Source of the DNA: Morella rubra
Lineage: Eukaryota; Streptophyta; Magnoliopsida; Fagales; Myricaceae
Direction of reading: 5' to 3'
Assembly: GCA_003952965.2 (NCBI GenBank)
Contig: CM025851.1
Coordinates: 34,886,758-34,950,757, forward strand
Length of the DNA: 64,000 nucleotides
This document shows positions 46,079-58,033 of the stretch, piece after piece. Position 1 is the first letter of the stretch. Every line of letters begins with the position of its first letter. The position numbers and the translations under genes were made by a program. The notes beneath the pieces are model-generated. The model was not told the origin of the DNA. It worked only from the letters and a program-made list of their open reading frames with translations, and searched no databases.

Positions 46079-49000
46079 TGTACAGCTCGCTCCATGTGCT
46101 TGTGCCAGTGTTCTCCAATGTAAAAAGCTTTGGACTTTTCCTTTTCAACAATATACACTAACCTTTGTACCTTCTAGATGCCTTTGATTTACGTTTCACA
46201 GCTTTGGCATGTGCAATGTTGGGAAGGGCAAGCATTGCAGATCTGCATATTAATGTATCATGTTGTTCTAGTCGGGAACACAACCTCTGTCCTCTTTAAT
46301 TTTAGGCCGAATTTTACTATATAATTTAGAAAAAAATAAACACATTATTGTAAGCTCATATTGCTCCAAACTTCATATTAAATAATGTATAAATTATTTA
46401 TTATTTATTATTTTTATTTAAATTATACTATATAATTCAGATAAAAAATTACAAAAAACCTAAATATTCAGACGTCGTGTATTATTGGACATTAGGATCT
46501 GCCGCAAGGCATCTCATCAATGATCTGTGATCTGCAGCAAAGGAAAACTGTCCTGAAAAGGTTATATAGTGTGGTGTGACATAAAGAGTCACTAATGAGA
46601 AGAATATATTACTAGTTAAAAGGGTTCCAACCATCTTGTACGTTATGAAGTGAAATATTCCGACAAATAAGAAAAAATTATGTGGTTTAGATTATTTCAC
46701 ATTTAAATCCACCAGTAATGCCACTTAAAAAGGCCCTATTAATTATGAGAAAAACTAATATTATTCGACCGGGGCTTCGTAATGTTGACCACTATCACGG
46801 GGCTGTCTCGAATGAAACTCAAAAACCGCACTCCCCAAATCATGACCACCTACCCCAATTCCCATTTAACACCAAAGTCAATAGAGATGAGCAGATAATC
46901 TTTAGATCCGAAGTCTGAACACAAGTTTGAGGTCAAAGATTAGTTGGGTTGAAAGTGCTAAATCCTGATCAGTATCCGTATCTATTTTTTGTTGGTAAGT
47001 AATATATTGATGACTAAAAATCTCTACAATCACCAATTGAACCCAATAATCTAATATAGGGCAAACAATTTATAAAGAACAATAAACAAACGCTTCAAAC
47101 TGATAGACCAATAGACACAAAAAGATGTCATATATAGCACCAGAGAGTTCTTGCCGCGCTGCACACAAATTAAGCATCAAATCCTTGCGATCGTGGCGAA
47201 TGAACCTCAATATCTATGTTGAAGATCATATGCAAAGTTTCAATTACAATTTTTCGCTGATCCACCCATTGACTTTTAGGTTTTATCCTTTTGCTTCTTT
47301 TTTTTTTTCATTTATTTATTACTTCCCATATATGTGATCAGATCTTAAGAATTGCAGTTGGGGACAACTGTAATATTGCTACACTTTTTGACGGGCCGGG
47401 AAATATAGTGATCAGTCTAAGACAAAGGGATCGAATTATGCTGTCAGTTCCAGCTTCCTTCTCCATCGTAGAAATTGTTTATAGCAGCTAATTAATTATA
47501 GTTTTTTGCTTCGAGTTATAAAATTATATTAGACCACAGAATTTCATTGTTATTTTAATGTGCAAAAATTAATGCATGGGTGGAGACAGTGTATCACCAA
47601 TTAATTCCACTAACACAAAAATAAGTGATAATTATTAGCTGTTGCGATTATTGAAGCCTTTTTTTTTTCCTTGATCCCTAATTTGTTTGATTCAACCACG
47701 AGAATTAGATCCAAAGTGAGCCCCCCCTCTTGACGATAATGGTGTTTTGGCCCTAACTTTGAATTCTTCCCTGTCATTATACCTTTCACAAACACGTCTA
47801 ATGATGGGATGTTTAGTCATTTAACAAATAGGAAAAAACATTAATGGCCGACAATTTTGATAACATTGTGGTTCAGATGATATGCTAATCGAAAATCATT
47901 GTGTTTTTTATGTTTCAGCACGCTAGTCAACAGACTATATTTGTCTCTCTCTTTTTTTCTGCCCTTTTAATCGAAAAAATAGTTAACTTCATGAAAAAGG
48001 GGATTTTCTGATTTAAAATTCAAGCAAGCTAGCATATTCTTGACAGCGTCGTGAATCGTGGAACATATAAAAGACGTATAAGGAAGACCGACATCAGAAC
48101 AAAATCTTGAATAATATTTGCCGCAAGATAGCTTGTTTACACTCTTATTTTATCGTTTTTCTCGACTTCCATCCACCCAAATAAAGAGTGCTAGGAGTAT
48201 TTATATACCTTGAGCAGACTTATATTGTCTGCCAATCAAAGGTACAAGGTGCTTTCTTATGGCTATATTGCCAAGCAGTCCTGGGACAGTAGAGACTTGA
48301 TCTTATTGGATTAGGCGAGTTGTGGTTAAGGAAAAAGCGTTAACACATATATATATATTGTAAAGATGTCAACGGAGGACATCCAGAAACTTCAGATTTG
48401 AGTCTTACAGTTTACGATCGTGCGAAAGAGAACCAGAATAACAAACACTGAAGAACAAACTACATAGATTTTTTAAGGTTCTGGATTGATGTCCGCCTGT
48501 CAATGGCGCGAGAGAAGTCCTGCATGCCGTCCTGATCAGGTCCAACACAAGTACGCCTAAGCCTCCATGAAGGTCCGAGGTCGAGGCTCTTTAACAGCGT
48601 ACTGTTGTCGTCCTTCATTAGCACAAGTCACACGTACTTTCTTGCTCAATTGAGTAGTCCAAAAGAACTACTTTCTCCCTCCTTTCCTGTAGAAACACAC
48701 CCATTAGGCTTTGCCAAAGGGTGCAGGTAATGATACGCTCTAACATTTAAGTCTAACGTAAGAGAGACAGACAGTATATATTGTCACTATCAATTAGTTG
48801 AACAGTATGGGAGGAACGTAACCTTCAAGAACAATAGTTGTTTCGCTAATCAATACACATAGCACGTATAGATCAGATCAGATCATTCATTATAAAAAGT
48901 AAAGAAAAGAAGAGGATGATGAGCAGTATAAAAATGGTAAAGTTGCCTATAAGATATATGTCCATGCGGCCCTTGGATAGAGATTCCAAAGTAGATGAAA

Positions 49001-49701
49001 AAGAGAAGTGGACAAAAATGGTCCAGCTTCAATTACACGTAAAATGTCTCCGAGAAAGAAAGGAGATGTTATTTTTTTATTTTGTAAGCTTTTTAGCTTT
49101 CTTTCCCCTGGGACCAATTAACTACCACCCCTGCTTGTCGGCCGGCCTGCTCCTTTCCACAGCTTCCAGTAATGCTGTATCAACAAAAAAGACGATAACC
49201 TGTAAGTGAATTGCAAGATTACCACAGGCAAAGATCACCTGAGTTTCACTGAGGCATCTAAATTCTTTGACTGCTTCCACATTTCTTGAAATAGCGTTGA
49301 GATCAGATGAATATGCATGCAACCATGTTAATCTTGTAACGCTTGAAGCGTTTCATTTATAGAATCAAAGCCACCATGCCACCATGCCAACTTTCCTTTT
49401 TCTGCTTTGGTTGGTACAACGTCCCTTTGCGGTACATTACACTAACATTGATCTTGGTGGTTGAGAGTCTGTGACCCACCATTCTTTGCATACACCATGC
49501 CTCAACCCCCGGCCAGTAGCTACTCAAATGTGAGAAAAACTAATTTGGACTGTTTTTTTCAATGGTTCTTGTGTGAGATAACAAAAGTGAAGATTTATAT
49601 AATATGTAAAGCCAAAACATATGTTCTTAATTAAAAAATCAATTTCTAAAATTTGTGGCCGTCTTTTTTTTTTCTTCTTCTGAGTAAGTAATTTTTTTTT
49701 T
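46079..49701. other. AT-rich spacer downstream of the carboxylesterase gene
   Basis: No gene was recognised over 3.6 kb. Short frames at 46718, 47125 and 48916 lack domain signatures. A C/G-richer stretch at ~48470-48610 may be a repeat remnant of unknown type. Confidence 0.45.
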
Positions 49702-50230
49702 GCTTAACTGCACTAGGGCCCTAAGGTATCCAAAGATTACAAATGAGCCCCCGAGATAACGTTTTCAACAAATAGACTCATTAGGTAGAGTTTAAGTCAA
49801 AACCAAGCCCCTCCGTTCATTTCCTGTCAGTTCCGTTAACAGCTATTGCTGACAGGGCTTTAAAATCACGTCATAACGAATTAGAAAGCATCACCTGTCC
49901 AATTAAAACATCCACGGTATATCTGCGCTAGGTGTCTGCCAGCTCACGCCTGGTTAAAAAAAGAAAAACAACTTAATGACGTTCTCCCTATTGCAGACAC
50001 CTAGCGCAGATATAGCATGAATGTTTTAATTGGACAAGTAACACTTTCTAATTCGTTATGACGTAGATTTTAAAGCCCTGTCAGCAATAGCCGTTAACGG
50101 AACTGACAGAAATGAACGGAGGGGCCTCGATTTGACTTAAACTCTACCTCAGGGTCTATTTGTTGAAAACGTTACCTCAAGCTCATTTGCAACCTTCGTA
50201 TACTTCAAGGGTTCTGAGTGCAATTAAGTC
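49702..50230. mobile_element. 529-bp fold-back element with ~235-bp inverted arms
   Basis: The left arm (49702-49938) and right arm (49993-50230) are reverse complements over almost their full length, separated by a short A-rich loop. Matched landmarks are TTAACTGCACT against TTAATTGCACT at the tips, CGTTTTCAACAAATAGAC, CTCCGTTCATTTC, CAGTTCCGTTAAC, AAAGCCCTGTCAGC, CTAATTCGTTATGACG and CTGCGCTAGGTGTCTGC. There is no coding capacity. Long-armed non-autonomous elements of this shape in plants are often Mutator-like. A target duplication could not be separated from flanking T-runs. The arms would form a long hairpin RNA if transcribed. Confidence 0.85.
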
Positions 50231-50261
50231 TTTTTTTTGGTAACGTCATAGTTCACCTCCT

Positions 50262-50705
50262 AAATATGGGATAAAATCAATCTTGCTCCCTTAACTATGA
50301 AAATAACGATTTACGTCCTCTCACTTTCGAAAATCAATGTACGCCCCGATCCAAATTAGTCGTTAAATCAGATATAAAAACATACAAAATTATCGAAATG
50401 CCCCACCCAGATAAAATTACTAAAAATATTAAATATTTAAATTAAAAAAAAAAATGATATTTTAAAAAAAAAATAATTATTTTTTAAATAAAACTATTAA
50501 AACTATTTCATAATCTATTTATTTTTTTTATTTATTTCTTAAATTTTTATTTATTTTTTAAAATTATCTTGGAAGGATATTTTAATTATTTTACATATTT
50601 TTTTCTCTAACTTTAACGGTTGATTTGCTAAAAAACGTACATGGATAATTTTCAAAAGTTTGAGAACGTAAATCACCTTTTTAGCGGCGATATTGATTTA
50701 CTGGT
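50262..50705. mobile_element. Second inverted-repeat MITE, ~30 bp from the fold-back element
   Basis: The left arm ~50270-50376 (AAAATCAATCTTGCTCCC, AACGATTTACGTCCTC, GAAAATCAATGTACG) pairs with the right arm ~50605-50702 on the opposite strand (GTAAATCAATATCGCC, GTGATTTACGTTCTC, GAAAATTATCCATGTACG). The interior is A/T-rich. It has no coding capacity and sits almost end to end with the fold-back element at 49702-50230. Confidence 0.75.
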
Positions 50706-52588
50706 CAGCTTAAATGCTGATTCATCTGGATATATATCAAAACAGTTACTTCATCAAAGCTGGAGCTGGCGTGCTCGTTGCTTGGCTTGATTAAAATCAA
50801 ATACCAATTTTCTGCGCCTGCAGTAGCATTGAAGGGCGCAACAGGCAAGTGGCAACAGGCTTAATAATTCCACGCCGCAGCTGCCAAATAAATGCCATTT
50901 GTCTTCTACATCTTACAGAGATTCTTCAGAGATTTGGGTATTGAGACGAAGCGAAGAAATGGAAAACTAAAGCACACGCAACCATAGTTAGCAGTAGCAC
51001 ACTACACAATCAGGCAGGTACCACCACAGTTCTGCGTGCATGAAAATCTTAAATCTGGCCAAAAGAGAGAGAGAGAGAGAGAGATATATATACCGCGTAG
51101 CAATTCAAACTTCCCCAGAGTTACCATGTAAATGGATTTGAATCAGTTAGGAATTGTGTCCAAGATTCCTTTCACTACGTAGAAAAAGTGAAAGTGAAAA
51201 GAAAAATGCCAGAGAATAAACATTGGGCCCGTGCTAGATTTTTGGGCCTTTTGGCCCGGTTGTGTGAGGTCCTTATGGCCAGTTGGGTTAGGGCCTATAC
51301 GGCCCCATGGTTTATGGTTTGTGGCCTTATGCTAGCAAGTGGGCCATTCTGCTGTCTGGTATAAAGCCGAGGAGTCGCTCTTGTACAAGAGCATATTGTG
51401 TACGAGGAGGTATTGAAAACTAGAGAATATGGAAAAGAGGGACGGAGACGGTAAGGCAGGATCAAAGGTTGATATCTTGTCGTTTTTCTCACCTACTGGT
51501 TCCTACAACTTCAAACAGCCCTAAAGGGCATGGCATGCCTGTTAGTCGCAGCTCACTAGCGCACCAACAAAGTAAATCACGAGGGAAGAAGACATGACAA
51601 ATCTCAGTAAATTTTCGTATTATATCTCTGTTTTTTCGAAGCCACTGTTGTCTGGAATGAATGAGAGGTTTGGTGGACTAGAACAATTGGTTTGGTCTGA
51701 AAATGCAGCACATGGGCTGCTTTTAGTACGGAAAGATTTTAACGTGGACACTACATATTATAGAACCCCACACACTATATTAGCTCTGCAAACACTGTAC
51801 TAGGTGTATAGAACCCACACACTGTCCTCCATTTTTCTAATCCACTCGCTCAATACGGTCAGAAATCACTTTATAATAAAGAAAAGACCACCAAGTTGAA
51901 ATTATGTGTTTCTCTTGAGACTTTTCTTCATGAAACAAGTAAAATGAATCTTCTTTTTTTTCCAACATTATGAAGGAATATTAGATCTTGCTCAACTGGT
52001 AAGAATTTAGACTAGAATGAAAGAGCTCCAGTGATATTGCAACTTTTAATCAAAACAGGGATGCACAATGTGATATAACAAATGTTTCAAAAGATATTCC
52101 CAGGTCAATATCATTAAAATTTTCACTATAGGCCAAAGCGAACAATACAACACAAGGCACATAGTTCAGAAATATCCCTTTCGGCAAGAGTTTTCAGAGC
52201 CCTCTTCTGTTAAGATTAACACCAAAAAGTATAAGAACCAAAAATACAGAAGTCTGAGGCTTTTGAGGACATCCTCAGAAGTCTCCAATCCTCTCATAGC
52301 TTTGTTCAATTCGTTGCTATAGTAGAATCTTCCATATCAGAACAAGCCCTCAATGGAGATTTCCCAGCTTGGTTTCCCTCATAATAAGAGTAAATTAAAT
52401 CTTCATACAGATGCGTCGTCAGATTGGATCCTCTTCACCAGCTAGCACCACCATTTAAGAGAGAAATTTGCTGCCTTTCCCTACTCAATTCCTTACACTT
52501 AAATGATGAAGTTGACCATGCAGACACGAATTGTGAATTCGGATCTACCAAATGGCAAATATGAGGTTGAAGCAACTGAACAAGAAAC
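50706..52588. other. Spacer with (GA)n, LTR-like segment and the ALMT 3' flank
   Basis: A (GA)n run occurs at ~51066-51086. Bases 51220-51490 hold GGCCC-rich text, then TATAAAGCCGAGGAGTCGC and a short AG-rich stretch, which resembles a retroelement LTR promoter, though no ends were found. About 51975-52000 has a Pol III box-A-like TTGCTCAACTGGTAAG of uncertain meaning. Bases 52100-52588 are probably the 3' UTR of the ALMT gene on the minus strand. Confidence 0.45.
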
Positions 52589-55500
52589 TCATTGGAAACA
52601 TCTAAACAGTCTGGTCCAAATCCCAACCACCACTTTGGTCTCTGGTGAATCTGCGGGTTCCTTAAAATTGGCTTTCTCACTAAGCTCTTCAAACTCATCA
52701 ACAAGATTTTGAAGCCTGGCAACGAACTCAATCAGAAGTGATGAAAATGTTGCTAAAGACAAGGAGCTGGCACTTTCATATACTTTTGATTCTTGTTCAT
52801 TAACCATGGTATCCCCCGTAAATGAGAGGCGGGGCCATGATATTGGTTTCTTAAGCATACTTTCTGAGGACATCCATTGCGGCATGGTGGGCGGACTGAG
52901 GTTGGGATTCTGAATATCCCATGTTTCACTAAGGGAATTGATCACAACTCCTTTATTTTCATTTTCTTTGACATCAATGAAATGCTGAGGTTCTTCAAAT
53001 TCCTTGGCCTGTCTTACACTTCCCCAGCTATCTGAATTGACCAGAAGGTATGATTTCCGGTCAATCTTCTTTTGCAACTCTTCTGCTGCTTCATGCACTT
53101 CAAGCAGTATGTCACTGGGGCTTAATTTTTCCATCTTTTCAATTTTGCTTCCAAGCTCACGTAATACTTTAGCTCCTTCAGTACCAACCCTCTGCAGCTC
53201 ACTACTAAAAACCTTCCTCTTTTCTTCTGGTGCCTATAGGTACAAAGTCAAAACAGCTGATTACGTAAATGGTTAGTTCATCATAAGTTAGTTAATATTC
53301 TCAAAGTCTAAAGCACAGATCTTCATTCTAAATGTATCTATAACATATTTCTAAACCTCTGAGGGGGGTTTTTTAATTGTAGCAGAATAATGTTCAAAAG
53401 ATGTTAGCAAGGACTCCAACCAGCATCTTATCCAAGTTCACTAAAGCAAAAGCATCAGCAACAAACATGTCAAAACAACTTCATATACTTTCTAAATCCA
53501 GGCTCATCTTTCAGATAAATGTGCATGTTAAAAGCTGACACGAGAAGCAAGAGGAGGAAAATTATCTCAATCATAAGACACACACACTTGCCATTTTTAT
53601 TGAGCTTGCCATCACTTGTTCATTGTCCTCAGCTTGCAATTGATACTGTACCTTCTCACCACTCACCACTCACCCATCAAACTAACAAATCACTACCAAT
53701 GAGTAATAAGCTGGTTATGTCAACAAAGACTAACTCATGGGTGTCTTTGCCAAGAGACTGGTGGTAAAGGCTATCACAAGGCAGACGTGGTTCAAATCCT
53801 ACCACATGCCATTGTTTCTTCTTCCTCAATTTTTGTAAGTGAATAATAATCATATGTGGGGAAAAAAAAGAGAGAACGCCAAAAAACACTGATGGCACAG
53901 AAGGGGTATGAGGATAAATAAAACATTCATGACTATATTAACACAAGATTTATGGGATCAATAGAAAAGAAAATGAAAGAATTCTGAAAACAAAGGTTGA
54001 TTCAGGAGGAACAAGTTAACAACATTGCTTCATTACTTATGGCAAGAGAAACATGGATCACCTCCAAGAACTCCAACAGACAAATCCAGTGCACTATCAA
54101 AACAACTCAAATGTCGGCTCTTGCGATCATGTTATACACTGTGCGCCAACGAAAAAGAATGGATACAAAATTTAGCATTCCAGAAGGAACAAGAACATAC
54201 AAAAGGAGCGTGGAAAAGATATCTACAGGATCAGAGAAGAAGGTAGAAGGTAGAAGGTAGAAGGTATATTCACCTGTATTTCTGAAAGTATGCACCCATG
54301 CATTGCCATCACCATGAAAGCACAATGCCTCACTGCACCACTTACTTTGACGTAGTTTTTCCAAGGATAATTAAAACCTTTGTAAGGGCCATGAGGTGGT
54401 TCCCATATGGCAAAATCTAACTGAAAGCATAAAGATTAAGCAAAAATCAAGCCCATTCTTTTTGGTCTATTGAACTGGTAGCTGAATTCTGACATGAGCA
54501 TACCAGAGATTCCTCTTGGCTTGAAGATTGTACAGCTGATCTGTAGCCACTGTACAGAGGATCATCAGAAGCTTGGTATGTAAGAATTTTAGAAGGTACC
54601 CTCTCATACGCAAAGCATTGCAAGTATCGATTAACACAACCTAAACAACATTTTGAAGCAATCAACACAGTATGTCATCGCAATCAACAACCCATTCAAT
54701 AAATACAGATGGTGCATTTACAAAAATGAAAAGATATAAGGTGATAACAGAATTTGATCCAACCTTCCAAAGAAGAAGCAACGCCCTTGAAATTTTTTAC
54801 CACTAATTTGTGCAGATCCTCCCCTGCCCAGATCGGATATACACATATATTTACAACCAAAGATATTCCAGCCCCGATCGCAATAAACAACAACCGATAG
54901 AAAGCTGTTTGGAAAAACTCCGACGAAGTACTCCCAGAGACCATTACGATACAGAATGTCAACAAGAATACCCGGAAACCATACTCATAAGACTTCATCG
55001 GAGGATACAGTTTGGTATAACTTGCAAAAAATCCTAAACACCACGAAAACACTTGGGTCATTTAAGAAAATGGAGGAAATAAATGTGGGTAATACAGCCA
55101 TTCCATTTTTCATATATTGACATGAGTGAAAAGCCTCTAACCTGCAATGAAAATACTAATTACTATAATAACTTCTTCAAAATCCCCAGCCCTCATAGAT
55201 CCCTCTGCTATGCCAAGAGCAAGCCCTCCGGCCGAAAACGTCCCCAAAGCACGATTGAATCCTTTGTTAAGTGTTGACCCTGCAAACGAACCAGTAAAGT
55301 AAAAGATTACCCTTTCCTCAACCACCAATGAATATGTAGAACAAACGTAAAACAAGAAGATAGGACAGAAACGAATGCATGAAAGACAAAAAAAAAAGAA
55401 GAAGTCATATTTGCTCTTTGTCAGGGATAAACTGATGTTATGAATAAACACCTAGTGAGTCTCCAATTCATGCCTTGAAATAACAAAACCCCAAACTTAA

Positions 55501-55966
55501 GCTTTGGACCCAACGATGTATTTACTACTCAGACTGAAAATCTACTAGTCCACGGTAGCTATGACGTAGATACACGAGCCTCATCGAAGCTAATACCTAC
55601 GCTGAATTCGAAAACCACGACAACTGTGAGAATTGCCCAGATAGAGTACTGGCTGATGCTCTTGAGTGGCTCTTTGAAGAAGATGACCAGGGACACCATC
55701 GCCAAGGAGATACCCATTTTCACGGCAAAGAAGATCTTCCGAGGATCGGACTGGCCCATCTCGTACAGCTTGGCCCAGGATTCTTGTAAGCCAGTCCAGA
55801 AGTTGACGACAGCGTCGGACAAATTACGGAAACACAGGCATTTGACTCCATCGTCGCCTCCGTCAGAGCTGTTCAGGCCCAGTTCGGAGTAGCCCTTCCT
55901 GGAGAGCAGCCTTTGCTTGCTCCTCTCTGCGAAACTGTGCCGAAACGTCCCGATTTTCGCAGCCAT
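52589..55966 (-). CDS. Aluminium-activated malate transporter (ALMT), tandem copy A, 568 aa
   Basis: Six exons on the minus strand, in order of translation: 55597-55966, 55142-55279, 54764-55033, 54504-54640, 54274-54420 and 52589-53233. All have GT-AG ends and phases agree. The N-terminus is [14 protein letters not shown], as in vacuolar ALMT9/4-type proteins. The membrane half includes [66 protein letters not shown] and [17 protein letters not shown]. The hallmark [18 protein letters not shown] lies in exon 5, and the cytosolic half holds [36 protein letters not shown] and [18 protein letters not shown]. The family forms malate/anion channels of tonoplast or plasma membrane involved in vacuolar malate storage and stomatal control. 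It appears intact. It is a tandem paralogue of copy B with identical exon lengths for exons 2-5. Confidence 0.94.
53735..53850 (+). mobile_element. tRNA-derived SINE-like sequence in ALMT-A intron 5
   Basis: TTTGCCAAGAGACTGGTGG resembles a Pol III box A and GTGGTTCAAATCCTACCAC, 43 bp downstream, is a near-perfect box B. The spacing suits a tRNA-derived SINE head, but the segment cannot fold as a full tRNA. It lies in the intron between exons 5 and 6 in antisense orientation to the gene. The tail was not delimited. Confidence 0.55.
54237..54264. repeat. GTAGAAG minisatellite next to an ALMT-A splice donor
   Basis: About four tandem GAAGGTA units lie directly inside intron 5, about 10 bp from the donor of exon 5 (minus strand). 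Confidence 0.7.
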
Positions 55967-58033
55967 TTCTGCTCCGTACTGAACCGAGAACAGTAATTAA
56001 ATAAGAAAAATTAAGGTCGTCGGGTTGGGCTTTTGAGAAAACGAGAAAACCCGCGACCGTTGGAAAGGAAGCTTTGACTGGTAGAAGTGGAGATTCTGAC
56101 TTCGCTCCACGTGTCGCTGACCAAGCAGTGGGAGAGACAATAATATTTCTGGTAATTTCCCCCCATTGAATCGAATAACACTGCACTATCAAAACTAGAG
56201 ATTGAGATTATTATGGCATTAGGTTACTAATATTGGGAGAGATCTATTTTTTATTTTCTGTTAGCAACAAAATAAGAAGGATATTCACTTATAAATTACG
56301 TTCAGAAACAGGAAAAAATTATTATTAAAATTAATTATATTTCATTGAAAAAAAATACAAGCAGATGAAGATATTTGAGTTTGTTCTTAAATAGTTCAAG
56401 TTTTCTACCCCTCTGTATTATCATATTTACAAATCTTTCAGTTTTTTATGTTTAAAGCTAGTTCAAATTTCTACAACAAGTGCTGTAGTTGGAAAGGTAG
56501 CTCAAGTGGCTATGGCTTACATTATTCTCAACTACCCAACATTTGGATCCCATCTGCTGACATGCTTGGGATCGTTTCACTTTTAACTTTTAGCCATCAC
56601 ATTCTTACTTTTTTTCTGTTAGATAAGTACAGTTCATAACTCTGTGTTTCCTTCACTTTCCTGGAAAGAGTATTATATGTACGAGCTCTTTTCAGTTCAG
56701 ACAAAATTGCCAGATCAGTACAAAAGATTGAGATTAAATTATAAGCACCGAAACACACAGCGTACCAGGGTCTTTTGAAAGTCATGAATCTCATAGAGGG
56801 GAGGACGTTTATGCTTTAGACTAATCTAAAATGTCATCTGCTATATAGTGTATTCCTTTTGAGATCTGTAATATCTTTTATTGTTTATCAATGGTAAATT
56901 GGGAAGTGTATCCCAAGAAACAGAGAGGACAAGAGCCCGGAGAAGATTTTTATTGCACCGAGCTTTTCAGTCTCATTAATGACGTTTCACGTGAGCTTTG
57001 TGCCTTTTGTCACTTTCTAGCCAGAAAACTGTGGGTTTTGAAATAAGACAGGGTAGTCTACTTGCGAAGCTTTTTTTCTGTGAATTTAGGAAGCTGCCAA
57101 AGTGAAAACCTACCTTGACAAGATGATGTGTGCATGTTCTGTCTTGTCTTCACTGGAGAGGATGTGAGCACCTTTAATACAGCACAGCACGTTCTGATAA
57201 AAATATAAATGAATCAAATTGCTTCTCTATGAACCAAATCCAAATTAAGAGATGTGGTTCATCTCACGATTCTCCCGGGAATATTCATGAAGAGGTGTGG
57301 TTCATCTCACAAGAATATCCCACAACGAATAAAGAAAAAATGAAATCTAAATGTAATGCTGGAGCTCACCAGGATGACCGGTGGATCAAATCTGTCAACT
57401 ATTTTTGTGGGAATTCCAGACTGTCATTCTTTAGAAGTACTAGGAAACTTTACCAGTGCTAACTGGGACTCATAATGGGGCCTTTGAGTAGCCATATATG
57501 CGTCCGTAATAATACTGTTGAGCCATTATGGTCCAACAGATTACAGCGCTGCATTGCTTGGCAATGACGCTTTTAGCACGGAAGCCACACCAGGAGTCCC
57601 ATGAGCCATCATTGTAGATCATGAACATTTTGTGTGAGAACTCGTACAAGTTAGATAGGAAGATTTTCGTTCAATTTGGACACGCATTGAGAAAGTAAAA
57701 ATTTTAAGCCTTGAACCTTTTCCCCTGTTTTGTGCAATTCTCCTTTACAATTTGTGTTTGGTGAACTGTGAGGTTCATTTGATTCCCAGCGTAGGCAGAG
57801 TCAGTCAAGCCTCAGGCCAAATGCTAGTTTCTGCTACCATCGCAGAGCAATGGTCCTTTGGGATTTCTGAGATTGTGTTCATTTGTAAAATTAGAAGCAC
57901 AAGAGACTTCAGTTTGTCAAACCAGATATAACAAGGGGACAGTAAATACAAAGCAGTGGGTCAACAATGTGATCTTTGTAGTCTTGGTTATGGTATTCTG
58001 CCAACTTGAAGCCAGAAAAAGACCACATAACAT
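55967..58033. other. Spacer between the two ALMT genes (promoter of A, 3' flank of B)
   Basis: The leader and promoter of ALMT-A lie just above 55966 on the minus strand; no clear TATA box was found. At ~56490-56580, GGTAGCTCAAGTGGCTATGG matches a Pol III box A, and TTTGGATCCCATC downstream is a weak box-B-like match, so a degenerate SINE is possible. At ~57245-57320 a short direct repeat (TGTGGTTCATCTCAC) occurs twice. No gene was recognised. Confidence 0.45.

Noticed and set aside
53750..53810. Possible tRNA gene (box A and box B)
   Set aside because: The acceptor stem and anticodon arm cannot be formed, and a SINE head explains the boxes better.
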